Below are positions 1 through 7,055 of a stretch of 64,000 nt of DNA, in pieces; within the stretch, counting starts at the first letter, position 1, and each line of letters begins with the position of its first letter. Source of the DNA: an uncultured Oscillospiraceae bacterium (lineage in GTDB: Bacteria > Bacillota > Clostridia > Oscillospirales > Oscillospiraceae); NCBI GenBank assembly GCA_934572335.1, contig CAKTKU010000001.1, forward strand, positions 1 to 64,000, read 5' to 3'. The notes under the pieces were generated by a model that was not told the DNA's origin, made no database searches, and was given only the letters and a program-made list of their open reading frames with translations. Made by a program: the position numbers and the translations under genes.

Positions 1-25
1 CCTTTAGGGAGCCACCACAGGAGAT

Positions 26-71
26 AGACCCTTATAGGGTCTGTTCAAACCACCGGTTCAACCGGTGGTTT
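26..71. repeat. Tandem hairpin array at left edge
   Basis: Two perfect short inverted repeats lie next to each other. One has 7-bp arms (AGACCCT/AGGGTCT, 26-32 and 36-42). The other has 11-bp arms (47-57 and 61-71) around a 3-base loop and ends in a short T run. The second can act as a terminator for a gene to the left, but two stacked hairpins also resemble the subterminal structures at ends of IS200/IS605-type elements. No transposase is visible here, so that reading is inference only. Confidence 0.5.
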
Positions 72-82
72 TGATTTATAGC

Positions 83-1018
83 TCAATACTCATACACGCC
101 GCCGCCGATGAACTCGCGCAGGAGCCCGTCGGGCGCGACATACTTCTCATCGATGTCGCCGAAAAGCTGGATCGCGGGGAGCACGGAGCGCAGCTCGTCA
201 AAGCGCTCTATCCCCTCCGGCACGGCGCGGAACAGCTCCGTCGCGGTGCGGTTGAACACCGCCGGCTCATACGGGAGGGACGAGTCGAACTGATAGTCCG
301 CCTTGTTCTTGTACGGGGAGATGTACAGCTTTTCGCCGCGGCGGACGTTCGCCCACATGGACATGGTCTCGGCGGGGTCGGAGCCGCGGAACAGATAGTC
401 GCGCACGGTGCGGCGCACGAGGCGGAACCATGTCCCTTTGAACACAACCTCGCCCTTGAACTCCACATTGCTGCGCGCGGAGATATAGAGCTTGAACGCC
501 TCCGGGTGCGCGTCGGTGATGATGTCGTTGAGCGCATGGATGCCCTCGAAGATGACGACCTCGTCCGCACCGAGCTTTATGGACGAGAACGGCTCCTGTA
601 TGCGCATCTTGCGCGAGAATTCGTACTTCGGCACATATATGCGCTCGCCGCGGGAGAGCATGTCAAAGTGCATGTTCAAAAGCGCCATGTCCAGGCACAG
701 CGGCGACTCCAGATCCATCTCGCCGTCCGGCGTGCGCGGCACGGTGGCGGGGTCGATGGTGTTGAAGTAATTGTCCATGCTGACGTAATGCGTGCCGATG
801 CCGCGGTTGTTGAGCTCCGCGGCGATCTTCATGGCGGTGGTGGTCTTGCCGGAGCCGGACGGACCGGACAGCAGCACGATGGGGCTGCGAGCGCGGTTTT
901 CGATGATGCGCTCGGCGGCAGTGCTCACCTTGCGCTGATACTCCGCGTCGCACTCGCGCACGAAGCCCTCCGGGTCGGCGACGGTTCTGAAATTGATTTC
1001 CTCAAGACTGTATGCCAA
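83..1018 (-). CDS. udk: Nucleoside kinase, uridine kinase family
   Basis: P-loop kinase that probably phosphorylates uridine/cytidine or a related nucleoside in the cytoplasm (pyrimidine salvage). The 311-residue product has a Walker A motif GPSGSGKT at about residues 52-59, followed by a MDNYF segment and a long PRK/uridine-kinase-like core. It is longer than a minimal Udk (about 210 residues), as is usual for the Clostridia 'nucleoside kinase' subgroup. The start is a TTG at 1018 with a strong GGAGG eight bases upstream. That Shine-Dalgarno lies inside the last codons of hemZ, so the two genes are probably translationally coupled. The exact substrate cannot be read from the sequence. Confidence 0.85.
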   Translation of the reverse strand: MAYSLEEINFRTVADPEGFVRECDAEYQRKVSTAAERIIENRARSPIVLLSGPSGSGKTTTAMKIAAELNNRGIGTHYVSMDNYFNTIDPATVPRTPDGEMDLESPLCLDMALLNMHFDMLSRGERIYVPKYEFSRKMRIQEPFSSIKLGADEVVIFEGIHALNDIITDAHPEAFKLYISARSNVEFKGEVVFKGTWFRLVRRTVRDYLFRGSDPAETMSMWANVRRGEKLYISPYKNKADYQFDSSLPYEPAVFNRTATELFRAVPEGIERFDELRSVLPAIQLFGDIDEKYVAPDGLLREFIGGGVYEY

Positions 1019-1021
1019 GGT

Positions 1022-2512
1022 TTATTCCTCCTTTGGTTCGTTAGAAGCCAGATAGAACCGGCTTATTTTTTTCTTGTCTTCACAGGTTTTTGCTATGCTG
1101 TTTATGTATTCGAGCGGGTACTTCGGCGCGACGAGCCGGATGTTGCGCCCGCCGCCGGGGGCGATGAGCTTTGTCGAGCCTCCGCCGCCCATGGCGAGGA
1201 TGCTGCACAGCTCCTCCATTATACATATGTTGTAGAGATTGATCCTGCCACCCTTTGCCCAGCCGACGTTTTCAAACCCGCCGGACATGAACTTCTGCCG
1301 GTAGAGGTAGTAGGGCGAGTACCCCGCCGCGGTGAGCGCGGAATGCGCCGCGTCCAGCATCGCGGCGACCTCCGCCGCCGTGGGCAGCGCCGCGCCCTCC
1401 AGCGTGATGCGCGAGCCCTTTTTCAGCGACAGCGTGTGCACGGTGATGTTCTCCGGCGCGAGGGCGAGCACGCGCGAAAGCGTCTCGCTGAAGCCTTCGG
1501 GCGTATCCGAGGGCATCCCAGCGATGAGGTCCATGTTCACGTCAAAGCCGCCCGCGCGGCGCACCTTGCCCAGCGCGTCCACAATGTCGGCGGCGGTATG
1601 TCGGCGGCCGATCACGTCGAGCACAGCGTCGGACATGGTCTGCGGGTTGACGCTTATGCGGTCGACCCCGCGGCGGCGCAGCACGGCGAGCTTTTCATCC
1701 GTTATCGTGTCGGGTCGGCCGGCCTCGACCGTGTATTCGCGCAGGGCGGAGAGGTCGAATTCCTCCGCGAGGAGGGCGCACAGTGCGTCCAGCTGGGGTG
1801 CGGAGAGCGTGGTGGGCGTGCCGCCGCCCATGTAGATGGACACCACGCGCAGCCCCAGCGCGCGGACCTCCGCCGCTGTGGCGCGCAGCTCTTCAAAAAG
1901 CGCGGCGACGAACGGGTCGATGAGCTTCATGCTCTTCTCCACGGACTGGCTAACGAAGCTGCAATACGCGCAGCGCGTCGGGCAGAAGGGGATGCCGACA
2001 TAGAGGCATACATCCTCCGGCGCGAGGCTCGCCTCCGCGGCGAGGGTGACGCGGCTCGTCTCGAGGCAGAGCTCGGCGCGCTCGGGGGAGACGTCGTATT
2101 TCTCCTCAAACTCGCGCACCGCCGCCTCGCCGCTCATGCCGCTTTTGAGCAGCGGGGTCATGAGCTTGCCCGGACGCACGCCCGTCAGCGCGCCCCACGC
2201 GGGGCGGTGCACCCCGGAGGCGAGCGCCGCGCGGTACACGGCGTTTTTGATGAGGCGCTGGCAGTACCGATCGGTCAGAAGCTCATCGGTGAGCCTCTCC
2301 GCGCGCACGGCGGCGCGCCCATGCCAGACCTCATCGCCGCGGTGCAGTGCGCAGGTCGCCGTGATGTACTGCCCGCCGCGGCTGAGCTTAAGCTCCATCC
2401 TGTCGCCCTCGGGATTGCCGGAGGGGTACTCCGGGCGCTCGGAGGGGAACATCGTGAGAAGTATCTGCTCCGCCGCGTATTTATAGTCATGTCCGAAAAA
2501 ATAAAGCTTCAC
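1022..2512 (-). CDS. hemZ: Coproporphyrinogen III dehydrogenase-like radical SAM protein HemZ
   Basis: Radical SAM protein of the HemZ/HemN type, expected to act anaerobically on coproporphyrinogen III in heme synthesis or in a related radical SAM reaction. The iron-sulfur cluster motif CxxxCxxC is seen as FCPTRCAYC near residue 180, followed by MGGGTPT and EAGRPDT motifs of the family. I place the start at the GTG at 2512 (VKLYFFGHDY, the family-typical N terminus), with AGGCGG nine bases upstream. An in-frame GTG at 2593 would add 27 residues but has no ribosome-binding site. It is the first gene of a two-gene operon with the nucleoside kinase, which starts three bases after the stop codon. 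Confidence 0.85.
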   Translation of the reverse strand: MKLYFFGHDYKYAAEQILLTMFPSERPEYPSGNPEGDRMELKLSRGGQYITATCALHRGDEVWHGRAAVRAERLTDELLTDRYCQRLIKNAVYRAALASGVHRPAWGALTGVRPGKLMTPLLKSGMSGEAAVREFEEKYDVSPERAELCLETSRVTLAAEASLAPEDVCLYVGIPFCPTRCAYCSFVSQSVEKSMKLIDPFVAALFEELRATAAEVRALGLRVVSIYMGGGTPTTLSAPQLDALCALLAEEFDLSALREYTVEAGRPDTITDEKLAVLRRRGVDRISVNPQTMSDAVLDVIGRRHTAADIVDALGKVRRAGGFDVNMDLIAGMPSDTPEGFSETLSRVLALAPENITVHTLSLKKGSRITLEGAALPTAAEVAAMLDAAHSALTAAGYSPYYLYRQKFMSGGFENVGWAKGGRINLYNICIMEELCSILAMGGGGSTKLIAPGGGRNIRLVAPKYPLEYINSIAKTCEDKKKISRFYLASNEPKEE

Positions 2513-2626
2513 GTGTGGATACCGCCTGAAAAAACATATATCATCCGCCACCTGCGGCGCAAAACGAGAGAAAATGCGGGCGCTGCGCCCCACTTCGATG
2601 CTCGTGCCACAAAGAGACGTATATAT

Positions 2627-2655
2627 AATATATCAATTTATTGTACCAAACGCAA
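2627..2655 (-). promoter_or_regulatory. Sigma-A promoter for hemZ-udk
   Basis: On the minus strand TTGCGT (2655-2650) and TATATT (2632-2627) are separated by 17 bases. This would give a leader of roughly 100 bases before the preferred hemZ start. Confidence 0.55.
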
Positions 2656-2785
2656 GCGGCAAATGACACGGACAAACGCCGCAAAGAGACAAAATTTCTT
2701 AGAAAACGAAAAAAACTATTGGAATTTTCGGCGCGGTTGTTGTAAAATAAGACTATAAAGTAATATAGTAGGGGTAATATTGCAA

Positions 2786-3274
2786 ATGTATACGGTCGGT
2801 GACAAAATTATTTACGGAGAGAACGGAGTGTGTACGGTCGAGAAGATCGCGCCGCTGGAGATGTCGGGTGCGTCGGAGAAGCTTTATTATTATCTCACGC
2901 CTTATACCGGCAGCGGGACGTACTTTGCGCCGGTGGATTCCGCGGCGTATATGCGCCCGGTGATGAGCCGCGCCGAGGCGGAGGCGCTGATAGACGCGAT
3001 ACCGGGGATCGCCCCGGCGGTGTGCAACGACAGCCGCTTCAACCATGTCGACGCATTCTACCGCGAGCTTTTCAAAAAGCACAGCTGTGAGGCGCTGGTG
3101 TCGGTGGTGAAGGGACTGCGCGAGCGCATGAGCGAGCGCAAGACGAAGAGCAGCCGCGCCGAGGCGACGATGAAGCGCGCGAAGGACATTTTGCACGGGG
3201 AGCTTGCCGTCGCGCTGGAGCTGGAGCTGGACGAGGTGGAGCAGTACATAGCCGAGCGCATAGGCGAGCAGTGA
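2786..3274 (+). CDS. CarD/CdnL-family transcriptional regulator
   Basis: Small RNA-polymerase-binding regulator of the CarD_CdnL_TRCF family; relatives bind the polymerase beta subunit and stabilise open complexes. The N terminus (YTVGDKIIYGENGVCTVEKI) is the Tudor-like RNA-polymerase-interaction domain, and the C-terminal half (residues about 75-162) is an all-helical domain rich in Arg/Lys and Glu. I take the ATG at 2786, with AGGGG 11 bases upstream, giving 162 residues. A TTG two codons earlier at 2780 is the alternative. It is monocistronic, with a promoter for rpsF immediately downstream. Confidence 0.8.
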   Translation: MYTVGDKIIYGENGVCTVEKIAPLEMSGASEKLYYYLTPYTGSGTYFAPVDSAAYMRPVMSRAEAEALIDAIPGIAPAVCNDSRFNHVDAFYRELFKKHSCEALVSVVKGLRERMSERKTKSSRAEATMKRAKDILHGELAVALELELDEVEQYIAERIGEQ

Positions 3275-3290
3275 AATTGCGAAAAAACAC

Positions 3291-3318
3291 TTGACATTGC
3301 GGGAAAACAGGGTATAAT
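3291..3318 (+). promoter_or_regulatory. Strong sigma-A promoter for rpsF-ssb-rpsR
   Basis: Perfect consensus boxes, TTGACA (3291-3296) and TATAAT (3313-3318), with a 16-base spacer. It lies directly after the carD-like gene and about 80 bases before rpsF. Confidence 0.9.
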
Positions 3319-3324
3319 TATTAA

Positions 3325-3368
3325 GCCTGTCAATGGGTACAGGCATCCTTGCTCCTCCCAGCGAGGAG
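3325..3368 (+). promoter_or_regulatory. Structured 5' leader of rpsF, possible S6:S18 autoregulatory site
   Basis: The leader holds two hairpins: GCCTGT/ACAGGC (3325-3344) and CTCCTC/GAGGAG (3352-3368). The rpsF ribosome-binding site follows at 3385-3390. In many bacteria the S6:S18 complex represses its own operon through an rpsF leader. The placement fits, but I could not confirm the conserved binding motif by eye. Confidence 0.45.
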
Positions 3369-3397
3369 GGGCCATTAGACCAAAAGGAGGTGCAATC

Positions 3398-3694
3398 ATG
3401 GCAAAAGCAAGTGAGAAGTACGAAGTAATGTACATCATCAACCCCAACTTCACCGAGGAAGAGACCGCGGCTGTTGTTGAGAAGTTCAAGGCACTTGTTG
3501 AGGCAAATGGTACTCTGGAAGAGTTGGAGGAAATGGGCAAGCGCAAGCTCGCTTATGAGATCAACTACATTTCCGAGGGCTACTATGTGCTGATGAAGTT
3601 CACCAGCGGTGCTGATTTCCCTGCTGAGCTTGACCGTGTTCTCGGTATCACCGACGGCATTCTGCGTCGTCTGATAACCCTGCGCGCAGAGTAA
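3398..3694 (+). CDS. rpsF: 30S ribosomal protein S6
   Basis: The 98-residue product has the normal S6 length and fold signature (EVMYIINPNFTEEE at the N terminus, then the KRKLAYEI segment). S6 binds the central domain of 16S rRNA as a heterodimer with S18, whose gene is the last of this operon. An AGGAGG sits seven bases before the ATG. It is the first gene of rpsF-ssb-rpsR, the usual order in Firmicutes, driven by the consensus promoter at 3291. Confidence 0.97.
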   Translation: MAKASEKYEVMYIINPNFTEEETAAVVEKFKALVEANGTLEELEEMGKRKLAYEINYISEGYYVLMKFTSGADFPAELDRVLGITDGILRRLITLRAE

Positions 3695-3705
3695 GGAGAG
3701 CGGAC

Positions 3706-4155
3706 ATGCTTAATCACATTGTTATCATGGGGCGTCTGACGCGGGATCCCGAGCTTCGGTATACCCAGTCACAGACCCCGGTGGCGTCTTTCACCGTGGC
3801 GGTCGACCGCGATTTCGGCGGCCGTGACGGCGGCGAGAAGCAGACCGATTTTATCGACTGCGTCGCATGGCGCCAGACAGCCGAATTTGTCAGCAAGTAT
3901 TTCAATAAGGGGAGCATGGCGGTCGTCTCCGGGCGGCTCCAGATCCGCGATTGGACAGACCGTGAGGGCGGCAAGCGCCGCAGCGCGGAAATAGTTGTCG
4001 ACAATATGTATTTCGGCGAGAGCCGCCGCCGCGACGGCGACACCGGCAGCACCAGCCACAGCACGTACAGCTACGACGCCGGAAAGAGCAGCGCACCTGC
4101 GCCCTCCTCCGCGTTCTCCGAGCTGGATGACGGCGACGAAGAGCTGCCGTTCTAA
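3706..4155 (+). CDS. ssb: Single-stranded DNA-binding protein
   Basis: SSB protects single-stranded DNA and recruits repair and replication enzymes. The N-terminal OB fold (residues 1-105) begins LNHIVIMGRLTRDPELRYT. A flexible Ser/Gly-rich linker follows, and the protein ends in the classic acidic tip DDGDEELPF that binds partner proteins. The 149-residue length is typical. It sits between rpsF and rpsR, with 11 bases after rpsF. Confidence 0.97.
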   Translation: MLNHIVIMGRLTRDPELRYTQSQTPVASFTVAVDRDFGGRDGGEKQTDFIDCVAWRQTAEFVSKYFNKGSMAVVSGRLQIRDWTDREGGKRRSAEIVVDNMYFGESRRRDGDTGSTSHSTYSYDAGKSSAPAPSSAFSELDDGDEELPF

Positions 4156-4177
4156 ACTAATAAAGGAGGAATCAGCT

Positions 4178-4417
4178 TTGGCTTTCGATAAGAACAACCC
4201 CAAAAACCGCAAGCGCAGAAAAGTTTGCCAGTTCTGCGTCGATAAGGCAACGTCCATCGACTACAAGGACACCGCAAAGCTCCGCCGCTACCTCTCCGAG
4301 CGCAGCAAGATCCTGCCTCGCCGCACGACCGGCACCTGCGCGATGCATCAGCGCGAGCTCACCGAGGCAATAAAGAGATCCCGTCAGATCGCTCTTCTGC
4401 CCTACGTGACCGACTGA
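4178..4417 (+). CDS. rpsR: 30S ribosomal protein S18
   Basis: The 79-residue product has the S18 signatures KVCQFC near the N terminus and the basic SKILPRRTTG stretch. It partners with S6 on the small subunit. The start is a TTG at 4178, seven bases after a strong AGGAGGA; an upstream in-frame extension would overlap ssb and is not used. The CxxC pair suggests a zinc-binding form. It is the last gene of the operon, before a strong terminator. Confidence 0.95.
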   Translation: MAFDKNNPKNRKRRKVCQFCVDKATSIDYKDTAKLRRYLSERSKILPRRTTGTCAMHQRELTEAIKRSRQIALLPYVTD

Positions 4418-4430
4418 GTTATAATGTACG

Positions 4431-4459
4431 AAAAAAGCCGCCCATCGGGCGGCTTTTTT
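4431..4459 (+). terminator. Rho-independent terminator after rpsR
   Basis: Perfect 13-bp arms (A6 GCCGCCC / GGGCGGC T6) around a 3-base loop. It is symmetrical, so it can also stop birA-operon transcription from the other strand. Confidence 0.95.
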
Positions 4460-4489
4460 GCTGGGCAGAAATGCCTGTATACGCGCACA

Positions 4490-5239
4490 TTATGCGTTCC
4501 TTAGGCTTATTTCCCCCATGGTTATGTGCTCCTCCGTGCCGTCAACGTCGGCAATGAGGGCATAGTTTTCATCAATACCGAGGGCGTAGGCACGGCGAAC
4601 CTCGTCGCCGCGGATGAGCGAGACCTCGCGCCCGGTGCTGACGCAGAGGCGGCGGTATTCGTCGAGAACACAGGCGGTATTCTGCTTCCACGCGGCGTAT
4701 ATGCCGTCCAGCTCCTCAATGATCGCGGCGGCAAGCTCCTGAATGTCAAACCGCCGCCCGGTCGCCCCGAAAAGCGACACGGCGGTATCACGCAGCTCCT
4801 CCGGAAAGTCATCGGGCGCGGTGTTCACGTTCACGCCCAGCCCTATAACGACATAGGCGCGGCCGCGCGCGGTCGACGCCTCGGTGAGTATGCCGCAGAG
4901 CTTTTTGCCGCCGAGGAGAAGATCGTTCGGCCACTTTATGCCGGGGGTCACACCGCACACGCGCTGCACCGCGCGGCACACCGCGACGGCGGCACACGGC
5001 GTGAGCGTGGAGGCGCGCTGAAGCTCACAGCCGGGGTAGAGCAGCATGGAGAGATACAGCCCGCCCTCCGGCGAGACGAAGCCGCGCCCGAGCCGCCCGC
5101 GTCCGCTCGTCTGCTTCGCGGCGAAGAGCGTGAACCCGTCCGGCACGCCGCTTGCGGCAAGACCCTTCAAAAGCGTGTTGGTGCTCGTGACGCACTCCTT
5201 GTATACCGCCGGGGCGCGGCGGTCAAGATCCAGCTCCAT
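4490..5239 (-). CDS. birA: Biotin--[acetyl-CoA-carboxylase] ligase
   Basis: Attaches biotin to the carrier domain of biotin-dependent carboxylases via biotinyl-AMP. The 249-residue protein carries the ligase motifs GRGRLGR (about residues 47-53) and KWPNDL (about 102-107), then the GKKLCGILTE block and a C-terminal SH3-like domain. There is no N-terminal helix-turn-helix, so this is the monofunctional class I enzyme and not the repressor form. It is the last gene of mnmG-mnmA-suhB-birA and starts three bases after the suhB stop codon. Confidence 0.92.
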   Translation of the reverse strand: MELDLDRRAPAVYKECVTSTNTLLKGLAASGVPDGFTLFAAKQTSGRGRLGRGFVSPEGGLYLSMLLYPGCELQRASTLTPCAAVAVCRAVQRVCGVTPGIKWPNDLLLGGKKLCGILTEASTARGRAYVVIGLGVNVNTAPDDFPEELRDTAVSLFGATGRRFDIQELAAAIIEELDGIYAAWKQNTACVLDEYRRLCVSTGREVSLIRGDEVRRAYALGIDENYALIADVDGTEEHITMGEISLRNA

Positions 5240-5242
5240 CGA

Positions 5243-6034
5243 TCACCGCTCCTTTATCAGCGCCATGAAGTCCGCGTGCGCCTGCGCGCCGCCGGCGGCA
5301 ACGCTGCTCTTGCGCCCGTCAAGCGGCAGGGGCGCGCCCGTGATGTCCGTGCACACGCCGCCCGCCTCTGTCACGATGAGCGACCCGGCGGCATAGTCCC
5401 ACAGCGAGAGCGACAGCTCAAAGTACAGCCCCGCGCGCCCCGCCGCGACAGAGCACAGATCAAGCTCCGCCGAGGCGAAGCGGCGCAGGTCTAGCGTCGC
5501 GTCATACGCGATGCGCGCGAGACGGAACGTCTCGTCTGTGAGGTCGGCATAGTAAGGCGATGTGCCGAAGCAGAAGATGGTCTCGCTCAGGGGCGCGGTC
5601 TCGGCGTGGATGGGACGGGAGTTGAGGAATGCGCCCGCGCCGCGCACGGCGGTGAAAAGCTCATCCATATACGGGTTATATACCGCCGCGGCCTCAAGCA
5701 CGCCGCGGCTCATGTACGCCACGGAGATGCAGCTGTGGTGCATGCGGCGGACGAAATTCATCGTACCGTCAATTGGGTCGATGACGAAGACATGCTCCGC
5801 ACCGAGATCGCCGTGGACATTGTTCTCCTCGCAGAAGAAGCGCGCGCCGGGCACAGCGGCGCTCAGCCGCTCCATCAGCAGCGCCTGTACGCGCTTGTCG
5901 TACTCCGTGACGACATCGCGGTGCCCGGTCTTTGCCTCGGCAAGGATGCCGTGCGCGTGCATTATAAGCTCCGCCGCCTCGCGTTCGGCGCGGATAACGG
6001 CGTCAAGTATGGCGTTGACATTGGTGGTATCCAT
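5243..6034 (-). CDS. suhB: Inositol monophosphatase family protein
   Basis: Mg-dependent, Li-sensitive-type sugar phosphatase of the IMPase/FIG superfamily. Family motifs are the metal-binding EE at residues 69-70, DPIDGT at 86-91 and the C-terminal WDYAAG block. The 263-residue length is normal. The physiological substrate (inositol phosphate, a 3'-phosphonucleotide or another sugar phosphate) is not decidable. It lies in a probable operon, 16 bases after mnmA and three bases before birA. Confidence 0.88.
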   Translation of the reverse strand: MDTTNVNAILDAVIRAEREAAELIMHAHGILAEAKTGHRDVVTEYDKRVQALLMERLSAAVPGARFFCEENNVHGDLGAEHVFVIDPIDGTMNFVRRMHHSCISVAYMSRGVLEAAAVYNPYMDELFTAVRGAGAFLNSRPIHAETAPLSETIFCFGTSPYYADLTDETFRLARIAYDATLDLRRFASAELDLCSVAAGRAGLYFELSLSLWDYAAGSLIVTEAGGVCTDITGAPLPLDGRKSSVAAGGAQAHADFMALIKER

Positions 6035-6050
6035 TGTATTTCCTCCGTTT

Positions 6051-7055
6051 TTATATCTGCTGAACTATGAATCCGCCGCCGAGCAGCCGGTCGCCGTCAT
6101 AGAGCACGGCGGACTGCCCCGCCGCCGGGGCGCGGACAGGCTCGTCGCACACGATGCGCACGGTGCTGCCGTCGATGTACGCGGTGCAGGGCGGGTTTTC
6201 CCACTTCGTGTGGCGCACACGGACGCTCGCGCGTATTGGCGCGTCGGGCGGGTCGATGAGCCAGTTGAAGTCGCGCGCCGTGACCTCGGTCTTGAAAAGC
6301 TCCTCCCAGAGGGCGAGCTCAATGGTGTTAGTCTTGGCGTCAATGCGGGAGATATAGAGCTTGCGCCCGTTGAAAAGCCCGGGGCGGCGCTGACCGACGG
6401 TGTAGCGGTATATGCCGTCGTGCCGCCCGACGACCTCGCCGTGAAAGATGAAGTCACCCGCGCCGGGGAGCGCCGCACGCTGACCGAGCCATGAGATATA
6501 GTCCTTGTCCGGGATGAAGCATATCTCCATGCTGTCGCCCTTGTGGGCGACGGGGAGGTCGAATTCCTCCGCAAGCGCGCGCGTCTGCGTCTTTTCAAGC
6601 GTTCCCAGCGGGAACATGACGCGCCGCGCCTGTTCGCGCGTCAGGCGGCAGAGCATATAGCTCTGGTCGTTGGAGGGCATGCCCTTGTATATCGCGCCGT
6701 CCGCGGCGCGGGCGTAGTGCCCTGTGGCGACGAACTCTGCGCCCAATCTGTCCGCCTCGGCGATGAGGCTTTTGAACTTGAGCGTGGGGTTGCATATCAC
6801 GCAGGGGTTCGGCGTCTCGCCGCGGAGATAGCACTCCGTAAACGGGCGGCACACGCGCTCTTCCAGCGCCGCGCGCACGTCCAGCACTGTGAGCGGTATG
6901 CCGACGAACTCCGCCGTCGTGACGGCGTCGCGCAGGGAGGCGGCGTCGGTGTTGTCCATATACAGCCCATATACCTCATGCCCGGCGCGCTGAAGCAGCA
7001 CCGCCGACACGGCGGAGTCCACCCCGCCGGAAAAGCCGAGGACGACCTTGCTCAT
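6051..7055 (-). CDS. mnmA: tRNA-specific 2-thiouridylase, short MnmA form
   Basis: Thiolates the wobble uridine (s2U34) of Lys, Glu and Gln tRNAs. The PP-loop SGGVDS is at residues 9-14. The two expected redox/catalytic cysteines are present in TPNPCVICN (C85) and SMEICFI (C179). At 334 residues it is shorter than the common form (about 360), and the block after CVICN reads PTLKF where CNRxIKF is usual. The ATG overlaps the mnmG stop codon by four bases (ATGA), so two enzymes that modify the same tRNA base are translationally coupled. The alternative is a paralogous MnmA-like enzyme, but the catalytic residues argue for function. Confidence 0.87.
   Translation of the reverse strand: MSKVVLGFSGGVDSAVSAVLLQRAGHEVYGLYMDNTDAASLRDAVTTAEFVGIPLTVLDVRAALEERVCRPFTECYLRGETPNPCVICNPTLKFKSLIAEADRLGAEFVATGHYARAADGAIYKGMPSNDQSYMLCRLTREQARRVMFPLGTLEKTQTRALAEEFDLPVAHKGDSMEICFIPDKDYISWLGQRAALPGAGDFIFHGEVVGRHDGIYRYTVGQRRPGLFNGRKLYISRIDAKTNTIELALWEELFKTEVTARDFNWLIDPPDAPIRASVRVRHTKWENPPCTAYIDGSTVRIVCDEPVRAPAAGQSAVLYDGDRLLGGGFIVQQI

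Noticed and set aside
65..2758. Open frame of about 900 codons on the plus strand across udk and hemZ
   Set aside because: Both genes beneath it have family motifs and ribosome-binding sites on the minus strand; this frame is an Arg/His/Ala-rich shadow.
2780..2785. TTG start for the CarD-like gene
   Set aside because: The ATG two codons later matches the family N terminus, and the spacing from AGGGG is acceptable; the TTG remains possible.
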